64,000 bases of DNA from Schizochytrium sp. CCTCC M209059 (Eukaryota > Sar > Bigyra > Thraustochytrida > Thraustochytriidae), in NCBI GenBank assembly GCA_000818945.1, contig KN805382.1, positions 64,363 to 128,362 of the forward strand, read 5' to 3'. Position 1 is the stretch's first letter. Every line of letters starts with the position of its first letter. The translations under genes were made by a program, and so were the position numbers. The notes under the pieces were generated by a model that did no database searches, was not told the origin of the DNA, and saw nothing but the letters and a program-made list of their open reading frames with translations. This document shows, one piece after another, positions 9,788 through 20,098 of the stretch.

Positions 9788-11102
9788 TTTCCACATACGT
9801 ACATGTCTATTCATTTTGCACTTTGATGTCGTTGTTGTTCTCGCTTTCATTTATCCTGTTGCCTCAGGCTGTCCAGTCCAGCTTGCTTGCGCATGGCAGC
9901 GAATTACTTTCATGTCGTCGATGGCGCAATGACAGATCATCAAAGAGTGCACGCTACTTTTGTCTTGTCGGCTGTCATAGTCGACGGCGGGCGACGCGAC
10001 GCGACCATGCTACGAATACTGCATTTCATCGCAGTGCACGCACGCTTGCGTCCCCATGTTCGGCCCCAGCTCGGATCGAGCGAGCATCGGAGCCGACTGC
10101 GATCACGGTCAGTCATCCTCGTCTCGCTCATCATTCCCGGCTGGGACGAGGTGAGACCATCGCGTTCCGGCTGCACTGGCGAGCGACAACGGGTCGTCGA
10201 CGGCCTTCGCAGCTTACTCGGCTTGCGTCCTGCAGGTTCCTCTTCGTCGCGTCACGACTCCGGCGTCGGCGAGGCACACCAAGAAGGCAAGGCATCGATC
10301 GACCAATCAATCCACTACGTACGTATATCTTTCCAGCGCCTCGAGTCGCTCCGTGCAGATCCCGCGGCCCCGCGAGGCTCTCCTGCCTGCGTCCCAGCCC
10401 CAGCCTGTATAGGCTAGTAGCGCAGGATTGCATGCATATACATCATCATCTTCTTTCTGCTGCTCGTGCATCCATCCCAAGCAGGCCCTTTCCTGGTGGG
10501 TGGGGTTAGAAGTATACGTAAGCCAGTGTGCCAGCGTGTATGTTACACCATGGCCGGCGTGCATAGTACCACATGCGGCTCAGCGCTGCGGCTGAGAGCG
10601 CAGAGGGGACCGAGCCCGAGGCGCCCCCCGGTGAGGCGCAGCCCCGCGGCTTCAGCAGGAGAGAGTCACCTGCGCCGCGCTCGAGAGCTGCTCAGCGGCG
10701 GCTGCGAAGGCTGGTTTCTCGAGCTGCGTGGCTCGCGGCTCGGGCCCTGGGCTGCTTGCTTGCGGGCGTGCGTGCGTGCGTTGGGCCGCTCGTGCACAGT
10801 CGACGTCGCGGCGTGGCTTTGCCTCGAGCTTCTTGCTGGAGCTGCTGCTGCTTGGGAGCGGGTGACAGGAGGACGAAGTCTCAGCGGAGCAGGTGGCGCA
10901 CAGACCCTCGCGGGAGGACCTCGATGATCGACAGAGCGAACGAAACTTTCTCCGCGCACACGGAGAGTCCCGCCTGTGAGTCACTGTGACATCAGAAATT
11001 GACTGTGAGCTTGGCTTTGGGCTTGGCGGCGCGGCAAGAGCAGATCCCGAACTGGACGCGAAAAGGCGACGAGGAAAGACGAAGCTTGCAGAGCAGGCAA
11101 GG
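9736..11102. other. Intergenic with poly-C tract
   Basis: A poly-C run lies just after the preceding stop codon. The rest is mixed GC-rich DNA without a recognisable gene. The frame of the next gene is open upstream to 10986, but only from a GTG, so that extension is probably 5' UTR. Confidence 0.55.
9753..9787. repeat. 35-nt poly-C homopolymer
   Basis: An uninterrupted run of 35 C begins 18 bp after the stop codon of the beta-oxidation gene, so it should lie in its 3' UTR. The length is likely to vary between cells and between assemblies. Confidence 0.9.
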
Positions 11103-14100
11103 ATGGGCGACGACAAGTCGAAGATCAAGGTCAGCGACCTGCTGGTCAAGGCGCTCGAGAATGAGGGCGTCGAGTACGTGGTGGGCATCCCGGGAGAGGA
11201 AAACCTGGACGTGCTCGAATCGCTGCGCAAAAGCAAAATCAAGGTGATCCTCACGCGCCATGAACAGGCCGCCGGCTTCATCTGCGCCACCGTGGGCAGA
11301 CTCACGGGCCAAGTCAAGGCCGTCGCTCTCTCCACGCTCGGACCCGGAGCGACAAACTTTACCACAGCGGCGGCATTTGCGCATCTTGGTGGCATGCCCT
11401 GCGTCTTCCTCACAGGTCAAAAGGGCATCCGTAGCACCAAGCAGGCCGAGTTCCAAATTGTTGATATTGTCTCCATGTACCAACCCCTGACAAAGTATGC
11501 CAAGACCATCACCGACGGCAACCTCGTGCCGTCCATGGTCCGTCGCGCCTTCCGCGAGGCAACCACCGAGAAGCCTGGCCCGACGCTCCTCGAGCTGCCC
11601 GAAGATATTGCCTCCATGCAAACCGAGTACAATCTCTTTGAGCCCACGCCTGTTCGCCGGCCCGTCACTGACGAAAAGGGCACGCACGGCGCGGTCGACA
11701 TCCTCCGCAATGCAAAGAGACCCATCATGATCGTCGGCGCAGCTGCCAACCGCCACCGCGCACGTCGGGCCATTCGCGAGTTCGTCGACGAGCTCAAGGT
11801 CCATGTGGTCTCCACTCAAATGGGCAAGGGTGTCGTCGACGAGCGAAGCGAGTTCTTTCTCGGATGCGCCGCCATTAGCTCCAAGGACTACATCCACGCC
11901 GCTCTCGACATTAGCGACGTCATCATCATGGTCGGCCACGACACCACGGAGAAGCCTCCCTTCATCATGTCTTCGGGCGCCTCGTCCCGAAAGGTCATTC
12001 ACATCAGCTTTGATCCTGCGCACGTCGACTCGACGTACTTTCCGCAGGTCGAGATTGTGGGCGACTGCGCCAACGCAGTCTGGCAAATCAAAGAAAAGCT
12101 GCGCGCCGACAACAAGGTCTTTGATGCTGCTCCCTTTCGCCGCATCAAAGAGTACACCGATGAGTGCATGCAACGTGGCACCGACGATGATCAGTTCCCC
12201 ATGAACGTCGCCCGCGTCATCACCGACATGCGCAAGGTGCTTCCCGACGACGCCATTCTTAGCCTCGATAATGGCCTGTACAAGGTCATGGTCGCGCGCT
12301 ACTACAAGGCCGTCGAGCCGCTCACCGTGCTTCTCGACAATGCCCTAGCCTCCATGGGCGCCGGTCTGCCAAACGCCATCGGCACCAACTTGGTCAGCCC
12401 GGACCAGCCAGTCGTCGCCCTTTGTGGCGACGGCGGCTACCTCATGAACAGCGAGGAGCTCGCCACCGCCGTCCAGTACGGCTTCAACATCACCGTGCTC
12501 GTTCTCAACGACAATGCTCTCGGCATGATCAAGTGGAAGCAAGAGGGCATGAACTTTGACGAGTACAACTTGGACCTGCGGAACCCCGACTTTGTCAAAC
12601 ACGCCGAGGCCTTTGGCGCCCAAGGATATCGCGTGTCCAAGACCGAGGAATTTGCCGACGTTCTACGCCACTGCATCGGAACGAAGGGCGTCCACGTCGT
12701 CGAGGTCCCCGTAACTTACCGCTGGGTCTCGGACATGCTCGAAAAGGTACCATCTGAGGCTTCGGAGATTTTGCGTCGCATCGTCGACGAATTCGGCGAA
12801 GACATTCTCCTCGGAGACTCTCTTCCTCCCTCGTCCAAGGAAGAAGCTGAGGAGGCCTCCAAGGAGGCTTCCGAGGAATGCACCAAGCGTCTTGACAAGG
12901 TGCGTCGCTCCAACTCGGATCGCTCCTCGACATCGGAGACCAAGGGCTGCGAAGAGCCCCAGCAGGAGAAAACAGCTTCCAGCTCTTCGTCCGCCAAGTC
13001 CTCCTCGGAGTCGGAGTCAAAGTCAAAGTCTGCTTCAACATCGGAAAAGAACGACGACAAGTCCACATCGCAGAGCGACAGCAAGAAGAGCGAAAAGTGG
13101 AGCATCAACAAGGGCGACAGCGTCCCCTTTTACCTCGTGGGACGTCCCGTGTACGCCAATGAGGACCTCGAGGTGATGGACAAGCACACCAATGAAGTCT
13201 TTTGCAAGGTGGCTGTCGCAACCAAGTCCGACATGGAGACCGCCATTCACGAGGTTTCCACCACGGGAGCCCGCAAGATGGCAGCCCTCCCGCACTACGT
13301 GCGCAAGGAGATCCTCATGAACGTTGCGCGGGAAGCGCGCCGCCGCAGCGAAGAGCTTGCCATGATGACCACCATTGAAAATGGTAAGGCGATCAGTGAC
13401 GCTCGCGGCGAGGTCGAACGCCTTGTGCAGACCTTTGAAATTGCTGCCGAAGAAACAGTCCGCATGTATGGCGAAGCCGGCGACATGGACATTGCCAAGC
13501 GTGCCCACGGGTACCAGGGCATCGTCAAGCGCTTCCCGCGCGGTCCGGTCAGCATGATCTCCCCTTTCAACTTCCCGCTCAACCTTTTGGCCAGCAAGGT
13601 GGCACCGGCGATTGCTGCGGGCTGCCCCTTTGTCGTCAAGCCCGCAAGCCGCACTCCGCTTGGTTCCTTGCTCGTAGGCGAGATTCTCGCCAACGACCCT
13701 AACATGCCCAAGGAAGGGTTTTCCGTGCTGCCTTGCACGCGTGAGTCCGGCGATGCTCTCACAACCGATGACCGCTTCAAGCTTCTTTCCTTTACCGGTT
13801 CCGCCTCCGTCGGCTGGGAACTCAAAGCCAAAGCGAGCAAGAAGCACGTTGTGCTCGAGCTTGGCGGCAACGCCGCCTGCGTTGTGGATGATCTCGATGA
13901 GGGGCTCGACACAGTCGTCCAGTCCATCACCACGGGTGCGTTCTACCAAAGCGGGCAGAGCTGCATTTCTGTGCAGCGACTCTTTGTGCACGAGTCCATT
14001 TACTCCCGCTTCAAAGACGCCTTTGTCGAAAAGGTAAAGAGTCTCAAAATGGGCGACCCCAAGGAGGAGGACACCTTCCTCGGTCCCGTCATCAGCGAGA

Positions 14101-14570
14101 AGGATGCTGATCGCATCACAGAGTGGATCAAGGAGGCTACCGACAAGGGCGCCAAACTTCTCACGGGCGGAAACAAGCAGGGCACGAACTTCGTCGAGGC
14201 CACCGTGCTCGAAAATGTTTCGCACGATTGTACCATTTCCAACGAGGAGCTCTTTGGCCCCGCCGTCTGCCTCGAGCCGTACTCGGACTTTGCCTCGATC
14301 GTCGACGAGGTCAACAACTCCCGCTACGGTCTTCAGGCGGGTGTTTTCACCAATAACCTCTCCAAGGCCCACTATGCCTTTGAGAACATGCACTGCGGCG
14401 GCGTGGTCATCAACAATGTGCCCTCGTACCGCATCGACTCGCAGCCGTATGGTGGCGTGAAGGACTCCGGTCTTGGCCGTGAGGGTGTGCGCTATGCGAT
14501 CGAGGACATGACCGAGATGCGCATCATGCTCATGAAGGAGCCCGGCAAGCTCCGAGACACCAAGCAGTAA
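11103..14570 (+). CDS. Fusion of acetolactate-synthase-like ThDP enzyme and aldehyde dehydrogenase
   Basis: Encodes 1155 aa in one uninterrupted frame from ATG 11103; an upstream extension starts only at a GTG. Residues about 5-570 form a complete ThDP-dependent enzyme of the acetolactate synthase class. It has the cofactor-activating Glu54 in TRHEQAAGF, the LGPGATNF stretch, and a ThDP/Mg motif from GDGG at 442 to NDNALGMI about 30 residues later. Residues about 576-664 are a Ser/Lys/Glu-rich disordered linker. Residues about 665-1153 are a complete NAD(P)-dependent aldehyde dehydrogenase with SPFNFPLN, FTGSASVG, Glu919 in LELGG and the catalytic Cys954 in GQSCISVQR, 35 residues later. Both halves look catalytically intact. 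Acetolactate synthase normally joins two pyruvates, but the real substrate here is unknown and could be another 2-oxo acid whose aldehyde product is passed to the dehydrogenase. No targeting peptide is obvious. Confidence 0.9.
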   Translation: MGDDKSKIKVSDLLVKALENEGVEYVVGIPGEENLDVLESLRKSKIKVILTRHEQAAGFICATVGRLTGQVKAVALSTLGPGATNFTTAAAFAHLGGMPCVFLTGQKGIRSTKQAEFQIVDIVSMYQPLTKYAKTITDGNLVPSMVRRAFREATTEKPGPTLLELPEDIASMQTEYNLFEPTPVRRPVTDEKGTHGAVDILRNAKRPIMIVGAAANRHRARRAIREFVDELKVHVVSTQMGKGVVDERSEFFLGCAAISSKDYIHAALDISDVIIMVGHDTTEKPPFIMSSGASSRKVIHISFDPAHVDSTYFPQVEIVGDCANAVWQIKEKLRADNKVFDAAPFRRIKEYTDECMQRGTDDDQFPMNVARVITDMRKVLPDDAILSLDNGLYKVMVARYYKAVEPLTVLLDNALASMGAGLPNAIGTNLVSPDQPVVALCGDGGYLMNSEELATAVQYGFNITVLVLNDNALGMIKWKQEGMNFDEYNLDLRNPDFVKHAEAFGAQGYRVSKTEEFADVLRHCIGTKGVHVVEVPVTYRWVSDMLEKVPSEASEILRRIVDEFGEDILLGDSLPPSSKEEAEEASKEASEECTKRLDKVRRSNSDRSSTSETKGCEEPQQEKTASSSSSAKSSSESESKSKSASTSEKNDDKSTSQSDSKKSEKWSINKGDSVPFYLVGRPVYANEDLEVMDKHTNEVFCKVAVATKSDMETAIHEVSTTGARKMAALPHYVRKEILMNVAREARRRSEELAMMTTIENGKAISDARGEVERLVQTFEIAAEETVRMYGEAGDMDIAKRAHGYQGIVKRFPRGPVSMISPFNFPLNLLASKVAPAIAAGCPFVVKPASRTPLGSLLVGEILANDPNMPKEGFSVLPCTRESGDALTTDDRFKLLSFTGSASVGWELKAKASKKHVVLELGGNAACVVDDLDEGLDTVVQSITTGAFYQSGQSCISVQRLFVHESIYSRFKDAFVEKVKSLKMGDPKEEDTFLGPVISEKDADRITEWIKEATDKGAKLLTGGNKQGTNFVEATVLENVSHDCTISNEELFGPAVCLEPYSDFASIVDEVNNSRYGLQAGVFTNNLSKAHYAFENMHCGGVVINNVPSYRIDSQPYGGVKDSGLGREGVRYAIEDMTEMRIMLMKEPGKLRDTKQ

Positions 14571-14677
14571 GATCCCCGCTCTAGGATTGCACCAATCACT
14601 TTACATACTTTATCCAACTAACAGCTCAATATCCTACATATAATCATTGTCCTCACATGATGTTACAACGCATTACA

Positions 14678-15229
14678 TCAGTCGCCCAGCGCAGAGCTCG
14701 TCGTGGACATCATAGACCGCGTGCTTGCTTGCGTCTTCGAATCAGGCAACAGCATCGACCTCGAAGGACTTTTCGCAGGCGCCGTTGAGACAGCTCTGAC
14801 GTCGCGTGAAGCTGGATCCACCTGTAGCTCTGCGAAAGTGTCTTGCAGGTATCGATCAATATTGTCAATCTTTACGGCATCTGTTGCTTCGTTGACACTC
14901 TTCTTTGACTGCGAATGCTTGGTTGGGGTGCTTGGCACACCTTTTACATTGATAAGGTTTTCCGTTTTGGTCTCCACGTGAGCAGATGTTTCATTGGCAT
15001 TTTCTTGGGCGCGTTCTCTTGCAAGCTGCTTCAGCAAAGCCACGAGCTGCACGAGCTCGAGGTTTGCGCGCTGCGTCTTCTCGGCGGTCTCGGCATGGGC
15101 GCGTTCGACGTTCTGTAGTTGCGCCCGGCCTTGCTTCGCTCGCTTTTCGAGGTCCTTGAGCGTCTCGGTCAGCTCGTCAATCTCGCCCTGCATATGGCGC
15201 GGATGACGGTACTCGCGCGCGCTCGCCAT
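14678..15229 (-). CDS. Small coiled-coil protein, unknown
   Basis: Encodes 183 aa from the ATG at 15229 (MASAREYRHP); an in-frame start 24 codons upstream (15301) is possible. Residues about 15-85 are a heptad-rich coiled coil with Glu, Leu, Lys and Gln. The remainder is Ser/Thr-rich and probably disordered. No family recognised. It is convergent with the fusion enzyme, with only about 107 bp between the two stop codons, and diverges from the MAK-like kinase gene. The neighbours suggest, but do not show, a ciliary or cytoskeletal role. Confidence 0.6.
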   Translation of the reverse strand: MASAREYRHPRHMQGEIDELTETLKDLEKRAKQGRAQLQNVERAHAETAEKTQRANLELVQLVALLKQLARERAQENANETSAHVETKTENLINVKGVPSTPTKHSQSKKSVNEATDAVKIDNIDRYLQDTFAELQVDPASRDVRAVSTAPAKSPSRSMLLPDSKTQASTRSMMSTTSSALGD

Positions 15230-15831
15230 CGTGATTCGTGTTGCCAATACGATGCAAGAAGCGAATCTGGGCCATTGTTTGCTCCAAGGCGCTCCGAGCA
15301 CAAGTTCTTCTTTTTTATTTTCCGTCTTTTTCTTTTTTAGTGACCGTTACGAAAGCTGCAGGACTTGGACTCGGACTCGTTGTGACTCAGACTAAGCCTA
15401 GACTGTCAAAGACTGCGTGTCGAAGTCTTGGCATCTACTAGCTTTTTGTTCTTCTTGTGACCTGCAAAGCTCTCGCACTGACAGTGGACTTTCTGTCTTT
15501 CGTAGCTGGCTATGCGTTTTCGACCAAGGACGTTTCCCTCCCACGTCTTCAATCTATAACTAGCAAAAAGGGAGGACGGAGAAGAAAACTTGGCAAGGTT
15601 TTTTTTGGCCAGCAAAACCGGTCGCACCACCGGCCCGCGGCCTTCGCGCTTGCGCGGCTGCTCGAGGCAGACGTGCAGGCGCAAGTAACGTGACGTAGCG
15701 ACGAGAGTCGTCGTCGCCGCAATTACAAAGGTCCGCAAAGAGGTCCAGGAAGGCAGCGCACATTGATCGGAGCGCAGCTAAGCTGGTCGAATTGTGCGTC
15801 AGCCAGCAAGGTGCAGAAACGGGTTGGGAAC
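15230..15831. promoter_or_regulatory. Divergent intergenic region, coiled-coil gene / MAK-like kinase
   Basis: About 600 bp lie between opposite-facing start codons and must hold both promoters. T-rich tracts occur near 15310-15340 and 15598-15606. No motif can be named with confidence. Confidence 0.5.
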
Positions 15832-18057
15832 ATGGACAAATACGAGGTAGTAAGACACATTGGGCAAGGCGCCTTTGGCGAGGTGACCGAGTGCATTGAG
15901 CGCGTCTCCGGCGACCGCGTGGCCGTCAAGGTCATCTCGAACCGTAGATATGATACCTGGGACGAATGCCTCAAGCTTCGAGAAGTTCGCGCGTTACGTG
16001 CGCTCAAGTCCAACCACAAAAACATCGTGGTGCTGCGGCAGATCGTGCGAGAAAACAAAAAGCTGTACCTTGTCTTCGACTACCATCCTCGTAACCTGCA
16101 CGCACGCATCCAAGAGGTTCGCCAGCGTGGCGGCTGCTTTGGCCTCGACCTTATTGCGCGATGGACATACCAACTTGTCTCTGCTCTCGCCTATATGCAC
16201 AGATACGGTTTCTTCCATCGCGACATCAAGCCTGAAAACCTTCTCTTGGATAGTGATGACGGCATCCAAGTCTGTGATTTTGGACTGGCGCGGGATGTGC
16301 GCTCAAGACCACCATTCACCTCTTACGTGTCTACCAAATGGTACCGAGCTCCGGAACTTGTCCTTCGCGCGACAATGTACAACTCACCGGTTGACATTTG
16401 GGCTGCGGCATGCGTCGCAGCAGAGTGTCTGACCCTCAAGCCGCTCTTTCCAGCTCAGGATAAAGTGGAGCACATGCTCATGATTACAAGTCGCGTCGGG
16501 CCTGTGACCTCCAAGTCGTGGCCTCAGGGAAGCGCAATGCTTCTGCAACAACACTTGCAACTACCTCCAAGCAAAGCTTCCTCGCCCTTGTCCGCGCACC
16601 TCGTCTCTGAGTTCGAAAAACTCGAGTCTGCGGAGGCAGTAGCCAGCCCAGCGCTGCGTCATTGCGTCAGTCTCATTGTAGACATGCTGCAACTGGACCC
16701 ACATGCCCGACCGTCAGCGCCGCAATGCTTGGCGCATCCTTTTCTCAAGGAATGCAACGAACGCGTACAAACCTTGCGCGATGGCCTGCAACACGACGCA
16801 GAACCAGACAACTTCAAGGTGGACACAACCAATTCGCCCAGTGGGGTACAGCGTCAAGCTAAGAAAGAGTCTAAAGTCGCGTCTAAAGTTGTGACGCGTG
16901 CAAAGTCCCCTCAACGCAATATTTGCAGACGTGACAGTGAGCTTAAAATTCTGACGCAAGAAATTGACGAGTTGACGCGGGAGATTCAAGACATTTCCAT
17001 GAGTCCTGACGGAGCCAGCAGCGGCAAGGCCGCAGCAAATCAAGCGTTGCTGCCCAATTCTTCCATTCTCGACACCTCACAGCTGGGAGAATTTGCAGGA
17101 TCAGCCTCGAGTGATGGAAACGGCGACGACAGCGAGGAAACGAGCTGCACCGACACAGACTCAGAAGGACTTCCTCCTTCTCCCATGCGCACAGGCGTAG
17201 CTGTGCCGCACCGTATTCCCTTTGGGAGGACCTCGAGTATGGAGCGACGTAGAGTTGTTTCTGCTTACTTGCAAACGCTCGATGATGACGACGACGATGA
17301 CGATGACGATAACGACGATAATGGCGAAGGCGACAGTGGGAGCGATAGCACCAGCGATAAAGCGGAAAGCGACGACATTTCGCGCAGGCTTGCTGCACCT
17401 TCCACCACCAAGTGGAGTCTTGATCGTGACTGTAGTCAAAAGGTCCAAGGGACTTTGGCGGCGGAAGATGCAGGCGCTGGACAACACGGAGCAAGACGAG
17501 CTGAATCAGCAAGAGATATACGAGGGGCGCGGTCGTTTCGTGTGCAGGCGCTTCAGCAGGAGACCATCGCGGCCGAGGAGATCCCTGTAAAGGTCTATTC
17601 GGCGCGGGAAAGGGTCTCCAGCGTGGAGGGACCTACCTCGCCCGTTTCTTTTGCGGATCAACAGCAGCAGCAGCAGCAAGACGCGATTGAGATCTGCAGC
17701 ATTGGGTCTGAGTTCTCGCCATTGCAGCGAATGGACGACAGTGAGCGCGAGGCTAATGAGAGCATGGAACACGCAGAACAGCCTGCCGAGCAACAACAGG
17801 TTTGTCGTCGTGAGTGTGAAGACGATCTGAGCATGCTTATTGAAGGCAAGAGACCTGATGAGCGTATCGAGTCAAAGTCTTGTGGAAGCGACACGAATGG
17901 TACCGGGCTTTCAAGCCTTGACAGCCCTCTTGCGCCGACTTGTGCGAGCAAACGTTGCCGGCAAGCTATCGAGCAACTGCGAAGGCAGGTTCGTGAGCGC
18001 GATGCAATCATTGCTCGTCTGCAAGAGCAGCTGGCAAACGGGCATAACCCCGTATGA
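15832..18057 (+). CDS. MAK/ICK/LF4-like (RCK family) protein kinase
   Basis: Encodes 741 aa from ATG 15832; the frame is open upstream only from a TTG. The kinase domain spans about 4-330, with glycine loop GQGAFGEV, Lys33 in VAVKVI, catalytic Asp131 in HRDIKPEN, DFG at 149-151 and a T-S-Y activation motif (163-165) just before VSTKWYRAPE. The TxY-VST-WYRAPE block and PVDIWAA are hallmarks of the RCK group (MAK, ICK/CILK1, Chlamydomonas LF4), which controls cilium length. The C-terminal half is long and disordered. It has an Asp-rich stretch near 484-494, a Gln run near 628-634 and a short C-terminal coiled coil (about 705-735). It precedes another coiled-coil gene and a dynein-arm docking gene. 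A CDK-like assignment outside RCK is less likely because of the VST-WYRAPE context. Confidence 0.85.
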   Translation: MDKYEVVRHIGQGAFGEVTECIERVSGDRVAVKVISNRRYDTWDECLKLREVRALRALKSNHKNIVVLRQIVRENKKLYLVFDYHPRNLHARIQEVRQRGGCFGLDLIARWTYQLVSALAYMHRYGFFHRDIKPENLLLDSDDGIQVCDFGLARDVRSRPPFTSYVSTKWYRAPELVLRATMYNSPVDIWAAACVAAECLTLKPLFPAQDKVEHMLMITSRVGPVTSKSWPQGSAMLLQQHLQLPPSKASSPLSAHLVSEFEKLESAEAVASPALRHCVSLIVDMLQLDPHARPSAPQCLAHPFLKECNERVQTLRDGLQHDAEPDNFKVDTTNSPSGVQRQAKKESKVASKVVTRAKSPQRNICRRDSELKILTQEIDELTREIQDISMSPDGASSGKAAANQALLPNSSILDTSQLGEFAGSASSDGNGDDSEETSCTDTDSEGLPPSPMRTGVAVPHRIPFGRTSSMERRRVVSAYLQTLDDDDDDDDDDNDDNGEGDSGSDSTSDKAESDDISRRLAAPSTTKWSLDRDCSQKVQGTLAAEDAGAGQHGARRAESARDIRGARSFRVQALQQETIAAEEIPVKVYSARERVSSVEGPTSPVSFADQQQQQQQDAIEICSIGSEFSPLQRMDDSEREANESMEHAEQPAEQQQVCRRECEDDLSMLIEGKRPDERIESKSCGSDTNGTGLSSLDSPLAPTCASKRCRQAIEQLRRQVRERDAIIARLQEQLANGHNPV

Positions 18058-18544
18058 GAACATCTAAGTCTAATCCCCCCCTTTCCACAAAAGTAATACT
18101 AATTGATATCTCTTGTCTGCAATGCGAATGTGTTTGCTGAAGCTTGGTGATTTAAGACGAAAACTGGTAATCTTTTACCTTTGCCTGTAGGCCCAGCTAG
18201 ATGAGATGCTCGTGACTGCGATCATCGGATGCCTCGCTCTTTGATGAGAGTCGAATAGACTTTTTAAAAAACAAAAAACATACCCGATCACGATTCTTCG
18301 TTTGTTTCACTTTAGCTCCAGTTGCTTTGTAGAGTGTACGCATTCAATGCGTCTCCCAAAACCGTTTTCTCTTTGGGCCCCCCGGCGGTCGGCGGCAGTC
18401 GGCGGCGACAAAGAGGACGGCGCTAGGCTTGCGCGCACGGGAAAGCTAGCCTCCCACCCCTCGGTGCTCGTGTACGAGAACGACGTCAAAGCCACGAGGT
18501 CTGTGTCTTGACAGCCTAGAGGCCGTCTCGACTCGTTTCGCAGC
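18058..18544. other. Intergenic
   Basis: Kinase 3' UTR and the 5' flank of the next gene. A-rich and T-rich tracts lie at about 18264-18281. Nothing else is recognisable. Confidence 0.5.
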
Positions 18545-19855
18545 ATGACGCGGGTCTCATCTGCGCGTCGTGCGGCTCCCGAGGAGCAAAAGGACACGAC
18601 GACCACGACAACGACGGCAAAGACGACGACTGATACGACGACGCGACCGCGCCCGCAAATCAAGATGAAGGCAAGATGGCTTGACTCGAGACGCGTGGAC
18701 GATAAGGAAATTGAACGGTCTCTATTCCCAATTCCAGAGCCCGTGCATCGACTGCCTGCAGGACGCATTGGCATGTCACTTCGTGCGCGGCGACGAGCCT
18801 CCCCAGAAACGCTGCGCGAGACGTGCTGGTTTTACGAAGAAAAGTGCGCCGGCAAGTACGACTGCAAGAGTCTAGCTGCACGTTACCTCTTCGAATTGGC
18901 GAGAGAAGTTCAGGAACAGGCCGACGATCTTGAGCGTCTGCACGCACAACAAGAGGACCGCACAAATTATCTCGAGGCTTGCATGCGCGAATGGGACGAA
19001 ACGTTTGGCCCAGTACGGAGTCTTGACAAGTCCTTCGTCAAGGAGGCCGAACAACTTCGTGTTGTCGATGGCGCGCGCATGCTTGCGAGCTCAATTGAAA
19101 CGAGGGAGGGCCTCGGCAAACAGCTCGACAGCTTGCAGATTGTATCACCCGCGCGTCTCAAGGCCCTCATCGACGAGTACGTAGAAAAGGTGTGTCGTCT
19201 TGACGCAGAGCTGAAAACACAGCATTCCAAGTATGCGGAGCGAGAGCGCAAGTTCGCCGCAGAAATGGCAGACTACGCGCGTGTTGTGCGCGGCCAGGCC
19301 TCTGCAGAACTCGAGCGGCTCTCGTCATCCCATCGCGCTGAAATTACTCACCTCGAGAACAATCACTACAAGGAAGTCTCGAAGCTCGAGGCGGCGCTCA
19401 AGGTGCATGACCGGTCGCACGGAGGATTGCATCGGCGAGTGCGCGACTTGGAGGCTGCCGTCGAAGCGGCAAAACACGAGACCGAGGCGCAGCAAAAGCA
19501 AAAGCTCAAGGCTATCGAAGAACTGCGAGAGCATAAAAAGCTCGCTGACAATGAATGGGCGGGACTTTACGCCAAGGCACGCACGACAGCCGAGCATGAG
19601 AATGCGAAAAAAATGGAGCAGCTGCGACAGCGAGCGCAGTCGATGCAACGTCAGATTGACGAAACTCGCGCTCGGGGTGAGCGCCGGTTGGCTGTCTATG
19701 AAAGGGACGTGGTCAAACCTCTGGAGGCCAAACTCCTGACGCAGGAAAAAACATCTGAGGCTTTGCGCACCGAGAATGCGTACTTGCGAACGCGCGTGAA
19801 AGAGCTCAACCGTTTGATGGCCGCGTTCCGAGTCGCAGTGCAAGATGATTCGTGA
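18545..19855 (+). CDS. Coiled-coil protein, unknown
   Basis: Encodes 436 aa from ATG 18545. The first 40 residues are low-complexity, with a run of Thr and basic residues. From about 95 to the end the protein is mostly helical and charged with heptad-like spacing (for example ELERLSSSHRAEITHLEN and LRTENAYLRTRVKELNRLM). This pattern is typical of axonemal or basal-body coiled-coil proteins. No diagnostic motif lets me name a family. It lies between a MAK-like kinase and an outer-dynein-arm docking homologue, so a ciliary role is plausible by context. No intron is required. Confidence 0.7.
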   Translation: MTRVSSARRAAPEEQKDTTTTTTTAKTTTDTTTRPRPQIKMKARWLDSRRVDDKEIERSLFPIPEPVHRLPAGRIGMSLRARRRASPETLRETCWFYEEKCAGKYDCKSLAARYLFELAREVQEQADDLERLHAQQEDRTNYLEACMREWDETFGPVRSLDKSFVKEAEQLRVVDGARMLASSIETREGLGKQLDSLQIVSPARLKALIDEYVEKVCRLDAELKTQHSKYAERERKFAAEMADYARVVRGQASAELERLSSSHRAEITHLENNHYKEVSKLEAALKVHDRSHGGLHRRVRDLEAAVEAAKHETEAQQKQKLKAIEELREHKKLADNEWAGLYAKARTTAEHENAKKMEQLRQRAQSMQRQIDETRARGERRLAVYERDVVKPLEAKLLTQEKTSEALRTENAYLRTRVKELNRLMAAFRVAVQDDS

Positions 19856-20098
19856 TCAAGGTTTTCCTATTCTGAAGTGACAAAAGCGCAAAGCATGCGG
19901 ATCCATTGCACAAAGAAAGAATTACCATGACAATGTGTTCAAAATAGACAAAGAACCCCAAGAACAAGTTTGAACTCACCGAGGGGTATGAAAAAACTCA
20001 CCAAGGGGTATTAACAAACTTGTGGAATGCTGCAATGGTGAACTCGCGCAGCGATTTTCTACAGAATAAATGAAAACATGAATAAGGTTTGATCATTT
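19856..20098. other. Convergent 3' intergenic with duplicated motif
   Basis: A direct repeat of ACTCACC(G/A)AGGGGTAT occurs at about 19974 and 19999 between two convergent stop codons. Its function is unknown; it may be a small tandem duplication in a 3' UTR. Confidence 0.5.

Noticed and set aside
10992..14393. Long minus-strand frames opposite the fusion enzyme (393 and 452 codons)
   Set aside because: Shadows produced by strong third-position C bias; no domain is recognisable.
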